Assembly: GCA_937124585.1 (NCBI GenBank)
Contig: CAKZKT010000055.1
Span: 1 to 64,000 of the forward strand
Source: an uncultured Anaerolineae bacterium
Lineage (GTDB): Bacteria; Chloroflexota; Anaerolineae; CG2-30-64-16
DNA: 64,000 bases
Reading direction: 5' to 3'
Below the pieces are notes generated by a model. The model did no database searches. It worked only from the letters and a program-made list of their open reading frames with translations, and was not told the DNA's origin. This document shows, one piece after another, positions 35,483 to 43,712 of the stretch. Each line of letters opens with the position of its first letter. Within the stretch, counting starts at the first letter, position 1. Both the position numbers and the translations under genes were made by a program.

Positions 35483-36193
35483 ATGCCCGCACAGGCCTCA
35501 TACGTCGAATACTACCCCACCATCAAAGACCTGCCTGAGGGGGAGCGGCCGCGCGAGCGGCTGGAGCACTACGGCGCCGGCGCGCTCAGCACCGCCGAAT
35601 TGCTGGCGATCATCCTGCGCGTCGGGACGCGCGACGAGAATGTCCTGCGGCTGGCCCAGCGGCTGCTCACAACCTACGGCGGGTTGGCCGGCCTGGCGCA
35701 GGCGCCCTTCAGCGACCTGATGGCGGTCAAAGGGCTGGGCGCGGCCAAGATCACCCAGCTGAAAGCCGCGTTCGAGCTTGGCCGCCGGCTGCTGGTCGCC
35801 GCGCCGCACGAGCGGCCGGTGGTTAAATCGCCGGCCGATGCGGCCAACCTGCTGATGATGGAGATGGCCGTGTTGGAGCAGGAGCACCTGCGTACCATCC
35901 TGCTCGACAGCAAAAACCACGTGCTCAGGATCCATACAGTCTACATTGGCTCGCTCAACAGCGCGGTCGTGCGCGTCGGCGAGCTCTTTCGCGAGGCGAT
36001 CCGCCTCAATTGCGCCGCGTTGATCGTCGCGCACAACCATCCCAGCGGCGACCCCACGCCTTCGCCGGAGGATGTCCATGTCACGCGTCAGATCGTCGAG
36101 GCGGGCAAGCTGTTGAGCATTGACGTGTTGGATCACTTGATCATCAGCCAGGCGCGCTGGGTGAGCTTGAAGGAGCGGGGGTTGGGGTTTTGA
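35483..36193 (+). CDS. radC: RadC-family JAB1/MPN+ metalloprotein
   Basis: A 236-residue protein with an N-terminal helix-hairpin-helix region ([40 protein letters not shown]). A C-terminal RadC domain follows, carrying the JAMM zinc signature [14 protein letters not shown] near residue 174 and upstream Glu in [10 protein letters not shown]. The historical name implies DNA repair, but a direct repair role is unproven. It is flanked by its own promoter and by two hairpins downstream. Confidence 0.93.
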   Translation: MPAQASYVEYYPTIKDLPEGERPRERLEHYGAGALSTAELLAIILRVGTRDENVLRLAQRLLTTYGGLAGLAQAPFSDLMAVKGLGAAKITQLKAAFELGRRLLVAAPHERPVVKSPADAANLLMMEMAVLEQEHLRTILLDSKNHVLRIHTVYIGSLNSAVVRVGELFREAIRLNCAALIVAHNHPSGDPTPSPEDVHVTRQIVEAGKLLSIDVLDHLIISQARWVSLKERGLGF

Positions 36194-36196
36194 AAA

Positions 36197-36278
36197 CGCC
36201 CACGTGCCGGGCATTCCGCGGAATGCTCGACACGTGGGCGATATTTGCCATGCCAGGCGTTCGAAAGGGCCTGGCATG
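36197..36278. terminator. Two consecutive hairpins in the convergent radC/36307 gap
   Basis: The first is a nested hairpin: 36197-36206 pairs with 36231-36240, enclosing the palindrome GCATTCCGCGGAATGC at 36211-36226. The second pairs CATGCCAGGC (36249-36258) with 36269-36278. Neither has a long T-tract, but the convergent arrangement suggests transcription stops here. Confidence 0.5.
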
Positions 36279-36306
36279 AGCCAGGTTAATCCGCCGGCGT
36301 CACGGC

Positions 36307-37017
36307 CTATTTGGCCAGGCGCGTCGCGGCTTCGGCCGTGAACAGTTCCTCCAGCGCGCGCAGATCGGCATTCTTCAGATAATCTCCCTTGCCTGCCCCG
36401 CGCAGCCACTTCTTCAGGTTCTTCGGCTCCATTACAGGTACCAGCGGCTCGTTCACCTGCAGGCGCACGCGCGGGTCAATGAAGAGGATGAGCGGTTGTA
36501 CCGTGCCGGAGAAATTCGGCAGCTTCGCCTTGATCCAGTCAGTGAATCTTTTGGCGGCATCCAGAGCTTCCTCGGTCGGGTTGCCCAGCCCCTCCTGCGC
36601 GAACGCCATCAGCAGCCGCGTGAAACTGAATTTGCTCTTCCAGTGCGCGCCGTTCACGCTGACTTCGCCCGTCTGGTCGCGCACGACGAAGAGGTGGATC
36701 CCCTGCGGCGAGAGCAGCACATAGGGCCATGGCAGGGCCCAGGCATAGTAGTGATAGCGGTCATCGAGGCCTTTGAGCGCGGTCTCGATCACCTGATCGG
36801 GCCGCGGCGAGCGTCCCCAGCGCCGCAGGCTATAGTTGCCGAACTGGGCGAGGATGAAGCCGGCCAGGATCGCGACCAGCGAGATCCAGAGCAAGTCCTG
36901 GTTTTGCTGTAACGTGATCACAAAGCCCACGACCAAGACGGCCAGGCCTGCCAGGCTGGCATAGATGCCCAGGCGATTGCGGCGACGGATGTATTTTTCA
37001 TGTCTGGTGATTTGCAT
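36307..37017 (-). CDS. Membrane protein of unknown function, NERD-like C-terminal region
   Basis: The 236-residue product starts at ATG 37017 (MQITRHEKYIRRRNR); a longer upstream extension overlaps fabF. Two hydrophobic segments lie near residues 17-35 and 42-60. A cytoplasmic domain follows with WALPWPYVLLSPQGIHLFVVRDQTGEV and a region ending LILFIDPRVRLQVNEP. The GIHLFVVRDQTG strand pattern is reminiscent of nuclease-related (NERD-type) domains, but I cannot identify catalytic residues. It is downstream of plsX-fabF on the same strand by 28 bases and could be co-transcribed. Confidence 0.6.
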   Translation of the reverse strand: MQITRHEKYIRRRNRLGIYASLAGLAVLVVGFVITLQQNQDLLWISLVAILAGFILAQFGNYSLRRWGRSPRPDQVIETALKGLDDRYHYYAWALPWPYVLLSPQGIHLFVVRDQTGEVSVNGAHWKSKFSFTRLLMAFAQEGLGNPTEEALDAAKRFTDWIKAKLPNFSGTVQPLILFIDPRVRLQVNEPLVPVMEPKNLKKWLRGAGKGDYLKNADLRALEELFTAEAATRLAK

Positions 37018-37045
37018 GGTGTATGCAATCCTTGCTGACGAATCT

Positions 37046-38389
37046 TTAGGGCGTTGTGGGCCCGTTGCCGTTGAGCCATTTTCCGAACACGACCGAGGCG
37101 TTCTGGCCACCCAGGCCGAACGAATTCGACAGCGCCACGTGCACGCGACGCTGTCGGGCGACGTTGGGCGTGTAGTCCAGATCGCAGGCCGGGTCCGGAG
37201 TTTCGTAGTTGATTGTCGGATGAATGGTGTCGGTGTAGATAGACATCACCGCGGCGAGGCCCTCGATAGCGCCCGCCGCACCGAAGAGATGGCCGACCAT
37301 GCTCTTCGTGCTACTGATTGCCAGCGCGTAGGCATGCGGGCCGAACACCTGCTTGATGGCAGCGGTCTCGGCCGCGTCGTTCGGCTGAGTGGCGCTGCCA
37401 TGTGCGTTGATGTAATCCACCTGTTCGGGGGCAACGCCGGCATCGGCCAGCGCCAGCCGCATCGTGCGTGCCGGGCCGGCGCCGGTCGGATCGGGCGCGG
37501 CGATGTGGAAGGCGTCGGCCGTCGCGGCCTGGCCCAGCACCTCGGCATAGATGCGCGCGCCGCGGCGCAGGGCATGTTCCAGCTCTTCCAGCACCAGCAC
37601 GACCGCGCCCTCGCCGATGACGAAGCCATCGCGATGCAGATCGAACGGCCGGCTGGCCCTGGCCGGGTCGCCGGCGTAGGTGGAGAGCACCTTCATCGAG
37701 GTGAAGCCGATGAAAAAGAGAGGCGTAATCTGTGACTCAGTGCCGCCGGCCAGTGCGACATCGCACGCGCCACGCCGGATCCACTCCAGCGCCTCGCCGA
37801 TGGCCTGTGTGCCTGCCGCACACGCCGTGCCCAGGGTCGAGAGCGGGCCTCGGAAACCATGCTCCATGCCGATGTGAAAGGCCGGCATGTTGATCAACGT
37901 CTCCAGCGGCACATGTGGCGTGACCCGCGTGGCTCCCTCGTTGACGAAGCGACGGATCGGCTCCATCAGGATGTCAATGCCGCCGAACGCGACCCCCAGC
38001 ACCACGCCGATCCGCTCGCGATCCTCGTGCGCCACATCCAGGCCGGCGTCGGCCACGGCTTCGCGGCCAGCCACAATGGCGAGCTGCGAACAGCGCGCCA
38101 TGCGCCGGGCCTCTTTCGGCGGAATGTGCGCGTCGGGATTGAAATCTTTGACCTCGGCGGCCAGACGCGTCGGAAAGGGACTGGCATCGCACAACGTCGC
38201 CTCGGCAACGCCGGACCGCCCTGCCACCAACGCCTCCCATGTCGCGCCGGCCGTGTGGCCCACAGGCGTGATGGCGCCCAAACCGGTGACCACCACGCGC
38301 CGCCGACAGGCACTCGGCCTCTCGGCCCTCTGCGCCGCCGGCCCGTCCACGGAAGCGGGGACTGGCGGCTTTGCCGCAGCATCCATCAT
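37046..38389 (-). CDS. fabF: Beta-ketoacyl-ACP synthase II
   Basis: This 447-residue elongating condensing enzyme of fatty acid synthesis (EC 2.3.1.179) has its triad readable: Cys in STLGTACAAGTQAIGEAL, His in DYINAHGSATQPND, and His in SSTKSMVGHLFGAAGAIEG. The N-terminus starts with about 28 extra residues before RRVVVTGLGAITPVG. Its start overlaps the plsX stop (ATGA), so translation is coupled. The acyl carrier protein gene is not adjacent. Confidence 0.95.
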   Translation of the reverse strand: MMDAAAKPPVPASVDGPAAQRAERPSACRRRVVVTGLGAITPVGHTAGATWEALVAGRSGVAEATLCDASPFPTRLAAEVKDFNPDAHIPPKEARRMARCSQLAIVAGREAVADAGLDVAHEDRERIGVVLGVAFGGIDILMEPIRRFVNEGATRVTPHVPLETLINMPAFHIGMEHGFRGPLSTLGTACAAGTQAIGEALEWIRRGACDVALAGGTESQITPLFFIGFTSMKVLSTYAGDPARASRPFDLHRDGFVIGEGAVVLVLEELEHALRRGARIYAEVLGQAATADAFHIAAPDPTGAGPARTMRLALADAGVAPEQVDYINAHGSATQPNDAAETAAIKQVFGPHAYALAISSTKSMVGHLFGAAGAIEGLAAVMSIYTDTIHPTINYETPDPACDLDYTPNVARQRRVHVALSNSFGLGGQNASVVFGKWLNGNGPTTP

Positions 38390-39432
38390 CCCTGGCTGTT
38401 CCTTCGTCTGGCTAACTCCGCCTGGATGGCGCCGATGAGATTCTGTTGGGCGCTCTTCTCGGCCATGCGAATCATGCTGCCGATAGCCTTCGCATCGCTG
38501 CGACCGTGGCCGATTACCACGACGCCATTCACGCCCAACAGCGGCGCCCCACCGATCTCGCGCCAGTCCACCTGCTTGATCAGCGCGTGGGCCGACGGAT
38601 AGAGCAACGCCAATCCGGGCAGAGCCATAATAATACCTGGCGCCATCAGGATTAACGCTGCTTTGTTCAGAAAGCCGCGGGTGAATTGACGCTTCAGCGT
38701 TTTTCCCAGGAACGAGACCACCCCTTCGGTCAGCTTGACGATCACATTGCCGGTCAGCCCATCGGTCACGATCACGTTGGCCAGGCCCCGGCCGATGTCT
38801 TTGCCCTCCACATTGCCGACGAAATTCAGGCCGGAAGCCTTCAGCAGCGGATAGGTTTCACGAATGAGCATGCTGCCTTTGTCTTCCTCCTCGCCGTTGG
38901 AGATGATGCCGACCGTGGGCGACTCCAGGCCGAAGATGACGCGTGCGTAAGCATGGCCCATCAGTGCGAACTGCATCAGATACTCCGGCTTGCAGTCGGC
39001 GTTGGCGCCGATGTCAATGATCAGGCACGGCACGGGCGCGGCCGGATAGATGCTGCCGATGGCCGGCCGTTCGATCCCCGGGATGCGGCCCAGAGTGAAC
39101 AGGGCGGCCGCCATCACTGCGCCTGAATTGCCTGCCGAAGCAAATGCATCCGCCTTGCCCTCTTTGACCAGACGCATGCCGACCATCAGCGATGAGTCGC
39201 GCTTGGCTTTCACGGCCATCGTGTGTTCGGCCATTTCGACGACTTCGGATGCGTGAACGACCTCGATGGGCAGGCCGCTCACATCGCCATGCCTGTTCAG
39301 CTCGGCGCGCACACGTGCCTCCTGACCCACAAGGATGATCTGCGTACCGCGCTGGCGCGCTTCGTTGACTGCGCCGGCTACGACGACGGCCGGCGCATGA
39401 TCGCCCCCCATGGCATCTACGACGATCTTCAT
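38386..39432 (-). CDS. plsX: Phosphate acyltransferase PlsX
   Basis: A 348-residue enzyme that makes acyl-phosphate from acyl-ACP for the first step of phospholipid synthesis (PlsX/PlsY route). It starts with the diagnostic MKIVVDAMGGDHAPAVVVAGAV and includes DSSLMVGMRLVKEGKADAF, SAGNSGAVMAAALF and FVGNVEGKDIGRG. ATG 39432 follows GGAGGAG. It forms a two-gene unit with fabF, the common plsX-fab arrangement. Confidence 0.95.
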   Translation of the reverse strand: MKIVVDAMGGDHAPAVVVAGAVNEARQRGTQIILVGQEARVRAELNRHGDVSGLPIEVVHASEVVEMAEHTMAVKAKRDSSLMVGMRLVKEGKADAFASAGNSGAVMAAALFTLGRIPGIERPAIGSIYPAAPVPCLIIDIGANADCKPEYLMQFALMGHAYARVIFGLESPTVGIISNGEEEDKGSMLIRETYPLLKASGLNFVGNVEGKDIGRGLANVIVTDGLTGNVIVKLTEGVVSFLGKTLKRQFTRGFLNKAALILMAPGIIMALPGLALLYPSAHALIKQVDWREIGGAPLLGVNGVVVIGHGRSDAKAIGSMIRMAEKSAQQNLIGAIQAELARRRNSQG

Positions 39433-39491
39433 GGCTCCTCCTCAATGTGCTCACAGGTGAGAGATGTTGAGTATACGACAGATTGCCGTAC

Positions 39492-39520
39492 TTGACAAAG
39501 CGGAGACGGCACACTACACT
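39492..39520 (+). promoter_or_regulatory. Promoter of the SDR epimerase gene
   Basis: TTGACA (39492-39497) and TACACT (39515-39520) have a 17-base spacer. The leader of about 115 bases contains a GC-rich hairpin (GCCGCCG, loop CTT, CGGCGGC at 39563-39579). Confidence 0.7.
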
Positions 39521-39640
39521 GCCACCTGTACGTTCATGCGCCGGGCGTTTCTGAGGAAAAAGGCCGCCGCTTCGGCGGCACAGGCGGCGCGTGGATGCAG
39601 TGAACGCGTCCCGGCAATCGAGCAAAGAGGAGCAACAAAG

Positions 39641-40612
39641 ATGCGCGCGCTGATCACAGGCGGGGCCGGCTTCATCGGCAGCCATCTGGCCGAGGCGTTG
39701 CTGGCCGAGGGCCATCGCGTGGTGGCCATTGACGACCTCTCCACCGGGTCGGAGGACAATATCCGGCATCTGTTCGACCGGCCGAATTTCCAGTTCGTCC
39801 TGGAGACGATCACCAACGAGGGCGTGATGGATCGGCTGGTCAGCGAGTGCGACATCGTTTTCCATCTGGCGGCCGCGGTCGGCGTCGAGCTGATCGTGCG
39901 CGATCCGGTGCATACGATCGAGACCAACGTGCTGGGCGGCAGCATCGTGTTGCGGATCGCGAATCGCTATCGGCGCAAGGTGATCCTGGCGTCTACGTCG
40001 GAGATCTACGGCAAGAGCACCGACGTGCCGTTTCGCGAGGACGGCGACGGCGTGATGGGGCCAACGACGCACAGCCGCTGGGCCTATGCCAACTCCAAAG
40101 CCATGGACGAATTCCTGGCGTTGGCCTATCATAAACAGCGCGGGCTGCCCGTCGTCATCTGTCGCTTTTTCAACACTATCGGCCCGCGACAGACCGGGCG
40201 CTACGGCATGGTCGTCCCGCGCTTCGTGCGCCAGGCGCTGCGCGGCGAGCCGTTGACCGTGTACGGCGATGGCCAGCAGTCGCGCTGTTTCGCCGATGTC
40301 GCCGACATCGTCCAGGCCGTGATCCGGCTGGCGGCTCATCCCGGTGCCGTCGGCCAGGTATTCAACCTGGGCAACACCGAGGAAATCACCATCCTCGACC
40401 TGGCGCGGCTGGTCATCCGCCTGACCGGCAGCCAATCGCTGATCGTGCTGGTACCCTACGACCAGGCCTACGAACCCGGCTTCGAGGACATGCGTCGCCG
40501 CGTGCCCGACATCAGCCGAGCCGCCGCGCTGATCGGCTTCAGGCCGAGCCACTCGCTCGAGGACACGTTGTGCCGGATCATCGCCTATTATCGGAAGCGG
40601 GAATGCGCCTGA
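39641..40612 (+). CDS. NAD-dependent epimerase/dehydratase (nucleotide-sugar, extended SDR)
   Basis: A 323-residue extended short-chain dehydrogenase. It has the NAD-binding GGAGFIGSHLAEAL at the N-terminus, Thr/Ser in ILASTSEIYG, and the catalytic YxxxK in AYANSKAMDE. RFFNTIGPRQTGRYG and YGDGQQSRCFADVADI are typical of nucleotide-sugar enzymes. GalE-type epimerases and UDP-glucuronate decarboxylases share all of these, so the exact reaction is open. Start ATG 39641 follows GAGGAG; a longer frame upstream would include the promoter. The following glycosyltransferase and Wzz-like genes suggest a role in surface polysaccharide. Confidence 0.85.
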   Translation: MRALITGGAGFIGSHLAEALLAEGHRVVAIDDLSTGSEDNIRHLFDRPNFQFVLETITNEGVMDRLVSECDIVFHLAAAVGVELIVRDPVHTIETNVLGGSIVLRIANRYRRKVILASTSEIYGKSTDVPFREDGDGVMGPTTHSRWAYANSKAMDEFLALAYHKQRGLPVVICRFFNTIGPRQTGRYGMVVPRFVRQALRGEPLTVYGDGQQSRCFADVADIVQAVIRLAAHPGAVGQVFNLGNTEEITILDLARLVIRLTGSQSLIVLVPYDQAYEPGFEDMRRRVPDISRAAALIGFRPSHSLEDTLCRIIAYYRKRECA

Positions 40613-40622
40613 ATGCGCAAAG

Positions 40623-40650
40623 TTGACAAGCCGCCTGAAACGGCTATAAT
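40623..40650 (+). promoter_or_regulatory. Consensus promoter of tRNA-Leu
   Basis: Perfect TTGACA (40623-40628) and perfect TATAAT (40645-40650) with a 16-base spacer, 11 bases before the mature 5' end of the tRNA. Confidence 0.85.
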
Positions 40651-40661
40651 GAATTTGTAAT

Positions 40662-40744
40662 GCCCCCGTGGTGGAATTGGTATACACAGTAGGTTGAGGG
40701 CCTATGCCCGTTCGGGCGTGCCCGTTCGAGTCGGGCCGGGGGCA
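40662..40744 (+). tRNA. tRNA-Leu, anticodon GAG
   Basis: An 83-base class II tRNA. The acceptor is GCCCCCG/CGGGGGC plus A. The anticodon stem GTAGG/CCTAT closes the 7-base loop TTGAGGG with anticodon GAG. A long variable arm (GCCC GTTC GGGC) and T-arm GCCCG-TTCGAGT-CGGGC follow. The 3' CCA is not encoded. Confidence 0.93.
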
Positions 40745-40855
40745 CTTGAGGCGTCTTCTGCGGCGGTCTGGTCAGTGGCATCATGCTCAGCCAGGCCGCG
40801 TTTTGTTTGTCTGCTCTCGTATGCGCGCGGGCGATTTCACCTCGGTGACCGGCAG

Positions 40856-41953
40856 ATGAAGGCTCTTCGGATCGCGCTTGTCCACGACTGGCTGAACCAG
40901 ATCGGCGGCGCGGAGAACGTGCTGGAGACGTTGGTGCGCATGTATCCCGGCGTACCGATCTTCACCAGCATGTACGCCGCCGCGCTCATGCCGCCGCATT
41001 ACCGCACCTGGGACATCCGCACGACCTTCATGCAGCTCCTGCCCGGCGTGTTCACCCACCATCAGGCCTATCTGCCGCTCTACCCGTTGGCCTTTCGCAG
41101 GCTGAACCTGCGAGGCTATGATCTCATCCTGAGCAACAAAAGCGGGTTTTGTCACGGCGTGTCTGTGCCGGCCGGCGCCAGGCACATTTGCTACTGCTTG
41201 ACGCCGACGCGCTTCCTGTGGCAATATGACATGTATCGTGCGCGCGAAGCGCTGAGCCCGACGCTGAGCCTGGCGCTGCGGCCCGTGGTTGCGGCGCTGC
41301 GCCGCTGGGATTACGCAGCAGCGCAGCAAGTGCATCATTTCATCGCCATCTCGACCGAGATCCAGGGCCGCATTCGCCGTTTCTACGGCCGCGAAAGCAC
41401 GATCATCTTTCCGCCGGTCGACATCGGCCGCTTTCGGCCTGCGGGCGAGCCGCCTGGCGATTACTTTCTGGCAGGCGGCCGGCTCATCCCGTACAAGCGC
41501 ACCGATCTGGCTGTGCGCGCCTGCTCGGAGCTGGGGCTGAAGCTGCTGGTGTACGGCGATGGCCGCGATCGGCCGGCGCTGGAGCGCGTGGCCGGGCCGA
41601 GTGTCACCTTTCTCGGCCGGGTGTCGTGGGATGAGCTGGCCCGGCTCTACGCCGGCGCTCGGGCATTCATTTTTCCTGGCCTGGAGGATTTCGGCATTGC
41701 GCCGGTGGAGGCGCAGGCGGCCGGCCGGCCGGTGATCGCCTATGGGGGTGGCGGCGCGCTCGACACGGTCGTGCCGGGCGTGACCGGCGAGTTCTTCGCG
41801 CCGGCGACGGTGGAAGCGTTGAAGGCCGTCCTGGAGCGTTTCGACCCGGCGGCCTACGATCCGAGGGCTTGTCGAGCGAACGCGGAACGCTTTGCCGGCG
41901 AGCGGTTCGAGCGAGAATTGAGCGCATACGTCTGCCGCGTGATGGCGGCGTGA
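40856..41953 (+). CDS. Family 4 glycosyltransferase
   Basis: This 365-residue GT-B retaining glycosyltransferase of the GT4 group starts with LRIALVHDWLNQIGGAENVLE. The donor site appears in the C-terminal half (YFLAGGRLIPYKRTDLAVRA, then FIFPGLEDFGIAPVEAQAAGRPVIAYGGGGALD), including the EX7E-like E-x-x-GI-x-x-VE. ATG 40856 is chosen because the longer frame begins inside the tRNA gene. Together with the Wzz-like gene 9 bases downstream it points to exopolysaccharide or cell-surface glycan synthesis. Confidence 0.88.
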   Translation: MKALRIALVHDWLNQIGGAENVLETLVRMYPGVPIFTSMYAAALMPPHYRTWDIRTTFMQLLPGVFTHHQAYLPLYPLAFRRLNLRGYDLILSNKSGFCHGVSVPAGARHICYCLTPTRFLWQYDMYRAREALSPTLSLALRPVVAALRRWDYAAAQQVHHFIAISTEIQGRIRRFYGRESTIIFPPVDIGRFRPAGEPPGDYFLAGGRLIPYKRTDLAVRACSELGLKLLVYGDGRDRPALERVAGPSVTFLGRVSWDELARLYAGARAFIFPGLEDFGIAPVEAQAAGRPVIAYGGGGALDTVVPGVTGEFFAPATVEALKAVLERFDPAAYDPRACRANAERFAGERFERELSAYVCRVMAA

Positions 41954-41962
41954 GGGGAGCCT

Positions 41963-42649
41963 ATGGAACTGAGAGCCTATTGGCGCATCGTTCGGCGGCG
42001 ATGGTGGCTGCCGGTTGGTCTGACGGTCGCGGTGTTGGTGTTCACCTTCGCCGCGAGCCGGCCCTGGCAGCCTCGGCCGGCCGTCTATAGTGCCGCCATG
42101 CGCTTTAACGTCGGTGTGCGGCCGGAGCGCATTCCTGGCGTCTACACTTTTGATCGCTACTACACCATGATGGCCTCCGAGTATCTGGTGGATGACCTGG
42201 GCGAGGTGGTGCGCAGCAGCGTCTTCGCCGACGCGGTCAGCCGGCGGCTGGCCGATCAGGGCATCGTGGTGCCGGCCGGCGCGATCGGGGCCAGTACGCA
42301 GCCGGGCAAGCTCCATCGCATCTTCACGGTGAGCGTCACGTGGGGCGACGAGGCGCAGTTGCGCGCCATCGCGGATGCGGTCGTGGCCACGCTGACGCAA
42401 AGCAGCGCGGACTTCTTCGCGCAGTTCAGCGCGGCGGAGGCCGACATTCGACTGATTGATGCGCCGGTCATCCAACGCGTCGGCCGGTCGCCCCGCGAGC
42501 AGCTCGATCTGCCGCTGCGGCTGGTGCTGGCATTGGCGGCCGGCGTGGCGCTGGCGTTCTTGTGGGACTATCTCGACGATGCCGTGCGCGACCGGGCCGA
42601 CCTGGAGCGGCTGGGGCTGGCGGTTCTGGGCGAGATCCCGCGGCGGTAG
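41963..42649 (+). CDS. Chain-length-determinant (Wzz)-like membrane protein
   Basis: A 228-residue protein with the Wzz topology. A short cytoplasmic start (MELRAYWRIVRRRWW) leads to a first membrane helix (LPVGLTVAVLVFTFAAS), then an extracytoplasmic domain of about 140 residues. A second helix (LVLALAAGVALAFLWDYLDDAVRD) is followed by the typical closing LERLGLAVLGEIPRR. No kinase domain is attached. It likely regulates polymer length or export with the adjacent glycosyltransferase. Confidence 0.8.
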   Translation: MELRAYWRIVRRRWWLPVGLTVAVLVFTFAASRPWQPRPAVYSAAMRFNVGVRPERIPGVYTFDRYYTMMASEYLVDDLGEVVRSSVFADAVSRRLADQGIVVPAGAIGASTQPGKLHRIFTVSVTWGDEAQLRAIADAVVATLTQSSADFFAQFSAAEADIRLIDAPVIQRVGRSPREQLDLPLRLVLALAAGVALAFLWDYLDDAVRDRADLERLGLAVLGEIPRR

Positions 42650-42692
42650 CGGCGCGGTCGCCCCGACGACCGCAATCCATGCCGTCCCATTT

Positions 42693-42721
42693 TTGACAAG
42701 CCCCCCTGCTTCGGCTATACT
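42693..42721 (+). promoter_or_regulatory. Promoter of the candidate RNA / rpsU unit
   Basis: TTGACA (42693-42698) and TATACT (42716-42721), spacer 17 bases, predicted start near 42728. Confidence 0.78.
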
Positions 42722-42727
42722 TTAGTT

Positions 42728-42897
42728 GGCCCTAGATCCGTACACGTATCCACGGCAGGAGCGCACATGGCCTGAACGGAGGGATCATCGTCAGTGAAGT
42801 GCCCAATGGCTGGGACGCGAAGGTTCCGCCACAGGTTGTTGGCCGATCCGGCGGAGCTGTTGAGTAGATGAGGGGCCTCACCGCAGGGTGAGGCTTT
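42728..42897 (+). ncRNA. Candidate structured leader or small RNA upstream of rpsU
   Basis: A stretch of about 170 bases between a consensus promoter and an intrinsic terminator has no reading frame of note but several complementary segments. GATCC near 42735 pairs with GGATC near 42784. CAGG/CCTG lies inside that hairpin. TCCGCC pairs with GGCGGA near 42850. The 5' end GGCCC can pair with GGGCC near 42873, which overlaps the terminator stem; that gives two exclusive folds. I do not recognise a known family (not SRP, tmRNA, RNase P or TPP). It may be a ribosomal-protein leader, a new riboswitch or a free small RNA such as a 6S-type RNA. Confidence 0.5.
42875..42897 (+). terminator. Intrinsic terminator before rpsU
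   Basis: GCCTCACC (42875-42882) pairs with GGTGAGGC (42887-42894), followed by TTTCTG. It ends about 60 bases before the rpsU start. Confidence 0.75.
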
Positions 42898-42955
42898 CTG
42901 CTGTTAAGTTGGGGCGTGAGCGGACTAATTGTTGGCGGGGAAGGAGGTGACGCAA

Positions 42956-43168
42956 ATGGCTACCGTAGTGCTACGAGCTGGCGAATCTCAGGAGTCGCTG
43001 CTGAAGCGCTTCCGCAAGGAGGTGATGAAGGAGCGCATCCTGCCCACGGTGCGGAAGAAGCGCTGGTTCACACCGCCCAGCGAGTTGCGCCGGCTCAAGA
43101 AGCAGAAGGCGATCCGCAAGGCGCGGCAGGCGCAGCGCCGCCGCGAGAGCCGGGAGAGCATCCGCTGA
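42956..43168 (+). CDS. rpsU: 30S ribosomal protein S21
   Basis: A 70-residue basic protein with the S21 pattern ([20 protein letters not shown], then [20 protein letters not shown] and an Arg-rich tail). A perfect AAGGAGGTGA lies just upstream of ATG 42956. It lies downstream of a promoter-RNA-terminator element that may attenuate it, and is followed after 61 bases by infA. Confidence 0.93.
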   Translation: MATVVLRAGESQESLLKRFRKEVMKERILPTVRKKRWFTPPSELRRLKKQKAIRKARQAQRRRESRESIR

Positions 43169-43229
43169 TCCTGGCCGGGCCGGAGCGCCTGGGGTCATGG
43201 TGTCGCCTTCATGCAAGAAGGGAAAAGTT

Positions 43230-43469
43230 ATGGCGAAACAAGAAGAAAAGTTGACCCTCGAAGGCAAGATCGTGGAGGCTCTGCCCAACACCACGTTTCG
43301 CGTGGAGCTGGAGAACGGCTATGAGGTGCTGGCCTATCTTTCGGGCAAAATGCGGAAGTACTACATCCGCGTTCTGCTCGGCGACCGGGTGCGGGTGGAG
43401 CTGTCGCCGTACGATCTGACGCGCGGCCGCATCGTCTACCGCCACCGGAGTACGACCGGCCCGGCATGA
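43230..43469 (+). CDS. infA: Translation initiation factor IF-1
   Basis: A 79-residue S1-fold protein with the IF-1 sequence ([61 protein letters not shown], seen in consecutive segments). The usual HISGKMR becomes YLSGKMR. ATG 43230 is the family start; upstream in-frame codons are not used. It lies next to rpsU and is not in the ribosomal-protein operon with rpmJ and rpsM, so a second infA copy elsewhere is possible. Confidence 0.9.
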   Translation: MAKQEEKLTLEGKIVEALPNTTFRVELENGYEVLAYLSGKMRKYYIRVLLGDRVRVELSPYDLTRGRIVYRHRSTTGPA

Positions 43470-43563
43470 GGCCGGCTATGCGGGTGGGGGCGCCACCGCA
43501 GCGCGACAGCGCGGCACGTGTCGGCGCGGCCGTTTCTTTGTGGTCAGCTTTATCGTCCAAAAA

Positions 43564-43595
43564 CACGTTCGCCTCTTGACAAAACGTGTTATAAT
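43564..43595 (+). promoter_or_regulatory. Extended -10 promoter with CACGTT/AACGTG inverted repeat
   Basis: AACACGTT (43562-43569) is inverted as AACGTGTT (43583-43590). The latter runs into a TG-T-TATAAT extended -10 (TATAAT 43590-43595). A TTGACA at 43576 is too close to the -10 to serve it. The inverted repeat looks like an operator for a repressor or activator. Confidence 0.6.
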
Positions 43596-43620
43596 AATAG
43601 CGCACAAGCGCAAGCCGTAA

Positions 43621-43644
43621 TGGGCGGTGGGTAGCCACCGCCCA
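43621..43644 (+). repeat. 10-bp stem hairpin in the leader of the methyltransferase gene
   Basis: TGGGCGGTGG pairs with CCACCGCCCA around GTAG. It lies between the promoter and the parS sites and may act as a weak terminator or leader structure. Confidence 0.55.
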
Positions 43645-43665
43645 TTCGCTTATATCTATCTGTTA

Positions 43666-43681
43666 TGTTTCACGTGAAACA
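43666..43681. promoter_or_regulatory. parS centromere site 1 (perfect consensus)
   Basis: TGTTTCACGTGAAACA matches the 16-base bacterial parS palindrome in every position. ParB is expected to load here and spread. It lies between the promoter and the start of a methyltransferase gene, close to gyrB and about 10 kb from parA. Confidence 0.93.
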
Positions 43682-43684
43682 TCG

Positions 43685-43700
43685 CGTTTCACGTGAAACA
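43685..43700. promoter_or_regulatory. parS centromere site 2 (15 of 16 consensus)
   Basis: CGTTTCACGTGAAACA differs from the parS consensus only in the first base. It starts 19 bases after site 1, about two helical turns, so two ParB dimers could bind on one DNA face. It directly precedes the ribosome-binding site GGAG. Confidence 0.9.
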
Positions 43701-43712
43701 CGGAGAGCCTGA

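Noticed and set aside
40694..40855. N-terminal extension of the GT4 glycosyltransferase
   Set aside because: It starts inside the tRNA-Leu gene; the glycosyltransferase fold begins at 40856.
42770..42850. c-di-GMP-I riboswitch
   Set aside because: Only GGGACGC and a nearby AAG agree. The tetraloop, receptor and second helix are not found.
43576..43595. TTGACA-TATAAT as one promoter
   Set aside because: The spacing is only 8 bases. The -10 is better explained as an extended -10 with an inverted-repeat operator.
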